Assembly (NCBI RefSeq): GCF_011947195.1
Contig: NZ_JAATVY010000027.1
Span: forward strand, 1 to 64,000
Reading direction: 5' to 3'
Source of the DNA: Planosporangium thailandense
Lineage (GTDB): Bacteria > Actinomycetota > Actinomycetes > Mycobacteriales > Micromonosporaceae
DNA length: 64,000 bases
Both the position numbers and the translations under genes were made by a program. Below the pieces are notes generated by a model, which made no database searches, had not been told where the DNA came from, and saw only the letters and a program-made list of their open reading frames with translations. Within the stretch, counting starts at the first letter, position 1. Each line of letters opens with the position of its first letter. Below are positions 62,217 to 64,000 of the stretch, piece by piece.

Positions 62217-63566
62217 TCAGGCGGTTGCCGCGAACGCCTCGGCGAGCACGTCCATCCCCTCGGCGAGGAGCTGTTCACCGATCACCAGCGGCGGCAGGAA
62301 CCGAAGGACGTTGCCGTAGGTGCCGCAGGTCAGGGTGACCACGCCGTGTGCGTGGCAGTACGCCGAGACGGCTGCCGTCCTGGCCGCGTCGGGCGTGCGG
62401 CCGTCCGGGCCGACCAGTTCGATGGCGACCATTGCGCCCCGGCCGCGGATGTCGCCGATCGTCGGGTGGCTTTCGGCCAGCTTCTCCAGCCGGCTGACCA
62501 TCAGGTCTCCGATGCGGCGTGCGGCCGCGTTCAGGTCCTGGCTCTGCATGACCTCGATGGCGCCGAGCGCGGCGGCGCAGGTGACCGGGTTGCCGCCGTA
62601 GGTTCCACCGAGCCCGCCGGAGTGGACGGCGTCCATGATCTCGGCGCGGCCGGTGACCGCGGCGAGGGGTAGCCCGCCGGCGATACCCTTCGCGGTCGTG
62701 ATCAGGTCGGGCACGACGCCCTCGTGGTCACAGGCGAACCAGGCGCCGGTGCGGCAGAAACCGGTCTGGATCTCGTCGGCGACGAAGACGACGCCGTTGT
62801 CGCGAGCCCAGTCGGCGAGCCGGGGAAGGAACCCGTCGGCGGGTACGACGAAACCACCCTCGCCGAGAATGGGTTCGATCACGATGCACGCCACGTTGGC
62901 CGCGCCGACCTGCTTGTCGATGAGGTCGATGGCCCGGTCGGCGGCCGCGCTGCCGGAGATGGCGCCCGGTTCGCGGAACGGGTAGGACATCGGTGCCCGG
63001 TAGATTGCGCTGGCGAAGGGGCCGAAGCCCTGCTTGTAGGGCATGTTCTTCGCGGTCATCGCCATGGTCAGGTTCGTGCGTCCGTGGTAGGCGTGGTCGA
63101 AGACGACCACGGCGTCCCGGCCGGTGTACGCCCGGGCGATCTTCACGGCGTTCTCGACCGCCTCCGCTCCGGAGTTGAGCAGAACCGACTTCTTCGCGTG
63201 GTCGCCAGGGGTCAGTTGCGCGAGCTTTTCGCAGACGTCGACGTAGCTGTCGTACGGGGTGACCATGAAGCAGGTGTGGGTGAACGCCCGTACCTGGTCG
63301 GAGACCCGGGCGGCGACGGGCGGAGCGGCGTTACCGACGGACGTGACGGCGATCCCCGAGGCGAGGTCGATCAGCGAGTTGCCGTCCACGTCGCGCAGCA
63401 CGCCACCGCCGGCCGCCTCGATGAATACCGGCAGGGTGGTACCGACACCACCGGCGACGAACTGCTGACGGCGGGCGAAGCGTTCCCGTGACACGGGACC
63501 AGGGATTTCGGTGACGAGGCGGCGCCGCTGGGGCAGTTCGGGCCCGCCGACGATCGGGTTTGACAT
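62217..63566 (-). CDS. gabT: 4-aminobutyrate aminotransferase-type class III transaminase
   Basis: A 449-residue class III PLP aminotransferase. It contains LNSGAEAVENAVKIARAYTG, FDHAYHGRTNLTMAMT, VIEPILGEGGFVVPADGFL, and VFVADEIQTGFCRTG. The PLP Lys is in ITTAKGIAGGLPLAAVTG. Length and sequence fit GabT (GABA plus 2-oxoglutarate to succinate semialdehyde plus glutamate). The ATG at 63566 has only GGTG nearby. It diverges from a PucR-type regulator gene at 63670, which probably controls it. Convergent with the E1-like gene. Confidence 0.92.
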   Translation of the reverse strand: MSNPIVGGPELPQRRRLVTEIPGPVSRERFARRQQFVAGGVGTTLPVFIEAAGGGVLRDVDGNSLIDLASGIAVTSVGNAAPPVAARVSDQVRAFTHTCFMVTPYDSYVDVCEKLAQLTPGDHAKKSVLLNSGAEAVENAVKIARAYTGRDAVVVFDHAYHGRTNLTMAMTAKNMPYKQGFGPFASAIYRAPMSYPFREPGAISGSAAADRAIDLIDKQVGAANVACIVIEPILGEGGFVVPADGFLPRLADWARDNGVVFVADEIQTGFCRTGAWFACDHEGVVPDLITTAKGIAGGLPLAAVTGRAEIMDAVHSGGLGGTYGGNPVTCAAALGAIEVMQSQDLNAAARRIGDLMVSRLEKLAESHPTIGDIRGRGAMVAIELVGPDGRTPDAARTAAVSAYCHAHGVVTLTCGTYGNVLRFLPPLVIGEQLLAEGMDVLAEAFAATA

Positions 63567-63610
63567 GCCGACACCGTAGGTGACACCACGATCGGCGGCT
63601 TCGGCCGACG

Positions 63611-63639
63611 TGTACAAATAGTCAGGTATCCTATGTACA
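63611..63639. promoter_or_regulatory. Paired TGTACA boxes between gabT and the pucR-type gene
   Basis: Two identical palindromic TGTACA hexamers (63611-63616 and 63634-63639) are 23 bases apart, about two DNA turns. They are candidate operators for the PucR-family regulator. Confidence 0.4.
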
Positions 63640-63669
63640 TGTTGGATAACGCAAGCCGGTGAGGTGGCG

Positions 63670-64000
63670 ATGCCTGCGACTCTCGGCGCCCTGCTGGCCA
63701 ATCCACACCTCGGCTTGCGGCTGCTGACCGATCCGGGCGCGGACTCGGTCGCGCTCGCGGCGCCGATCCGGTGGGTGGCCACCAGCGAGCTCGTCGACCC
63801 TACGCCGTACCTGCAGGGTGGTGAGCTGCTGCTGACCACCGGCCTGCGGCTACCCCGGGGCAAGGCCCAGGTCGCCGCCTACGTGGACCGGCTCCTCGAC
63901 GCCGGCGTCGTCGGCGTCGGCTACGGGGTCGGACTCGTCACCGCGACGGTACCGGCCGCGCTCGTACGGGTAGCCGGCGAGCGGGGCCTGCCGCTCATCG
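63670..64000 (+). CDS. PucR-family transcriptional regulator, N-terminal part (runs off the window)
   Basis: The first 110 codons (MPATLGALLANPHLGLRLLT, then APIRWVATSELVDPTPYLQG and GGELLLTTGLRL) match the PucR N-terminal ligand-binding domain. The C-terminal helix-turn-helix lies beyond the window. GAGGTGG precedes the ATG. In actinobacteria such regulators often sit divergent from gabT and activate GABA or amine catabolism. Confidence 0.88.
   Translation, partial: MPATLGALLANPHLGLRLLTDPGADSVALAAPIRWVATSELVDPTPYLQGGELLLTTGLRLPRGKAQVAAYVDRLLDAGVVGVGYGVGLVTATVPAALVRVAGERGLPLI

Overview
The window looks like chromosome from a high-GC actinomycete, most likely of the Micromonosporaceae type. 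The reasons are very high GC with strong third-position bias, many GTG and TTG starts with AGGAGG-like ribosome sites, a DUF4193 zinc-ribbon protein, an ESX-type (type VII secretion) accessory cluster, the homodimeric E1/transketolase-like family, a UroIIIS-winged-helix regulator beside nasA/nirBD, and terminators that are strong hairpins without U-tracts. The family-level placement is inference. I see no rRNA, no credible tRNA, no CRISPR array and no intact mobile element.

Layout. 0.1-2.8 kb: an FAD monooxygenase, divergent from a tandem Lrp-type regulator. 2.8-4.6 kb: decayed genes (B3/B4 protein, serine-recombinase tail, MFS N-terminus, frameshifted PfpI protein). 4.6-13.1 kb: formaldehyde dehydrogenase, two adjacent DEAD-box helicases, DUF4193, a methyltransferase and two cold-shock proteins, so a concentration of RNA-remodelling genes. 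13.7-17.4 kb: ferredoxin reductase plus fatty-acid desaturase operon and an SMI1/KNR4 protein. 17.4-18.9 kb: decayed dehydrogenase and HAD genes. 19-26.8 kb: nitrate assimilation (UroIIIS regulator, decayed sirohydrochlorin chelatase, nasA, nirB, nirD, narK). 27-31.5 kb: lipase, gene debris and an ESX-accessory-like cluster (YbaB-like, EspC-like, WXG-like, four-TM protein). 31.7-35.8 kb: SigJ-type sigma factor with an AhpD-like partner, DHFR-like reductase, amidohydrolase.

36.1-42.7 kb: a GntR-DUF1989-pxpA-pxpB-pxpC operon diverges from one 805-residue gene that fuses a lipoprotein solute receptor, an ABC permease and its ATPase. Repeats of TTGTTCAACA in the shared control region suggest GntR controls both sides. 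This looks like uptake and ATP-dependent opening of 5-oxoproline or a related cyclic amide. 42.7-45.3 kb: an integrase N-terminal remnant, a second DEAD-box gene that is a near copy of the one at 8-9.4 kb in opposite orientation and keeps the same structured leader, and a STAS protein. 45.4-47.7 kb: a large PKD-domain secreted-protein gene broken by frameshifts.

47.8-62 kb holds the most system-like assembly. PepA aminopeptidase, an S66 LD-carboxypeptidase/MccF-like hydrolase and a GntR regulator run left. A five-gene oligopeptide ABC importer, an M20 amidohydrolase, a threonine-synthase-like PLP enzyme and a homodimeric E1/transketolase-like enzyme run right. Almost every junction is an ATGA or GTGA overlap. 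I read it as one regulated pathway that imports a peptide or amide conjugate, cuts it and processes the amino-acid product. The window ends with gabT divergent from a truncated PucR regulator gene.
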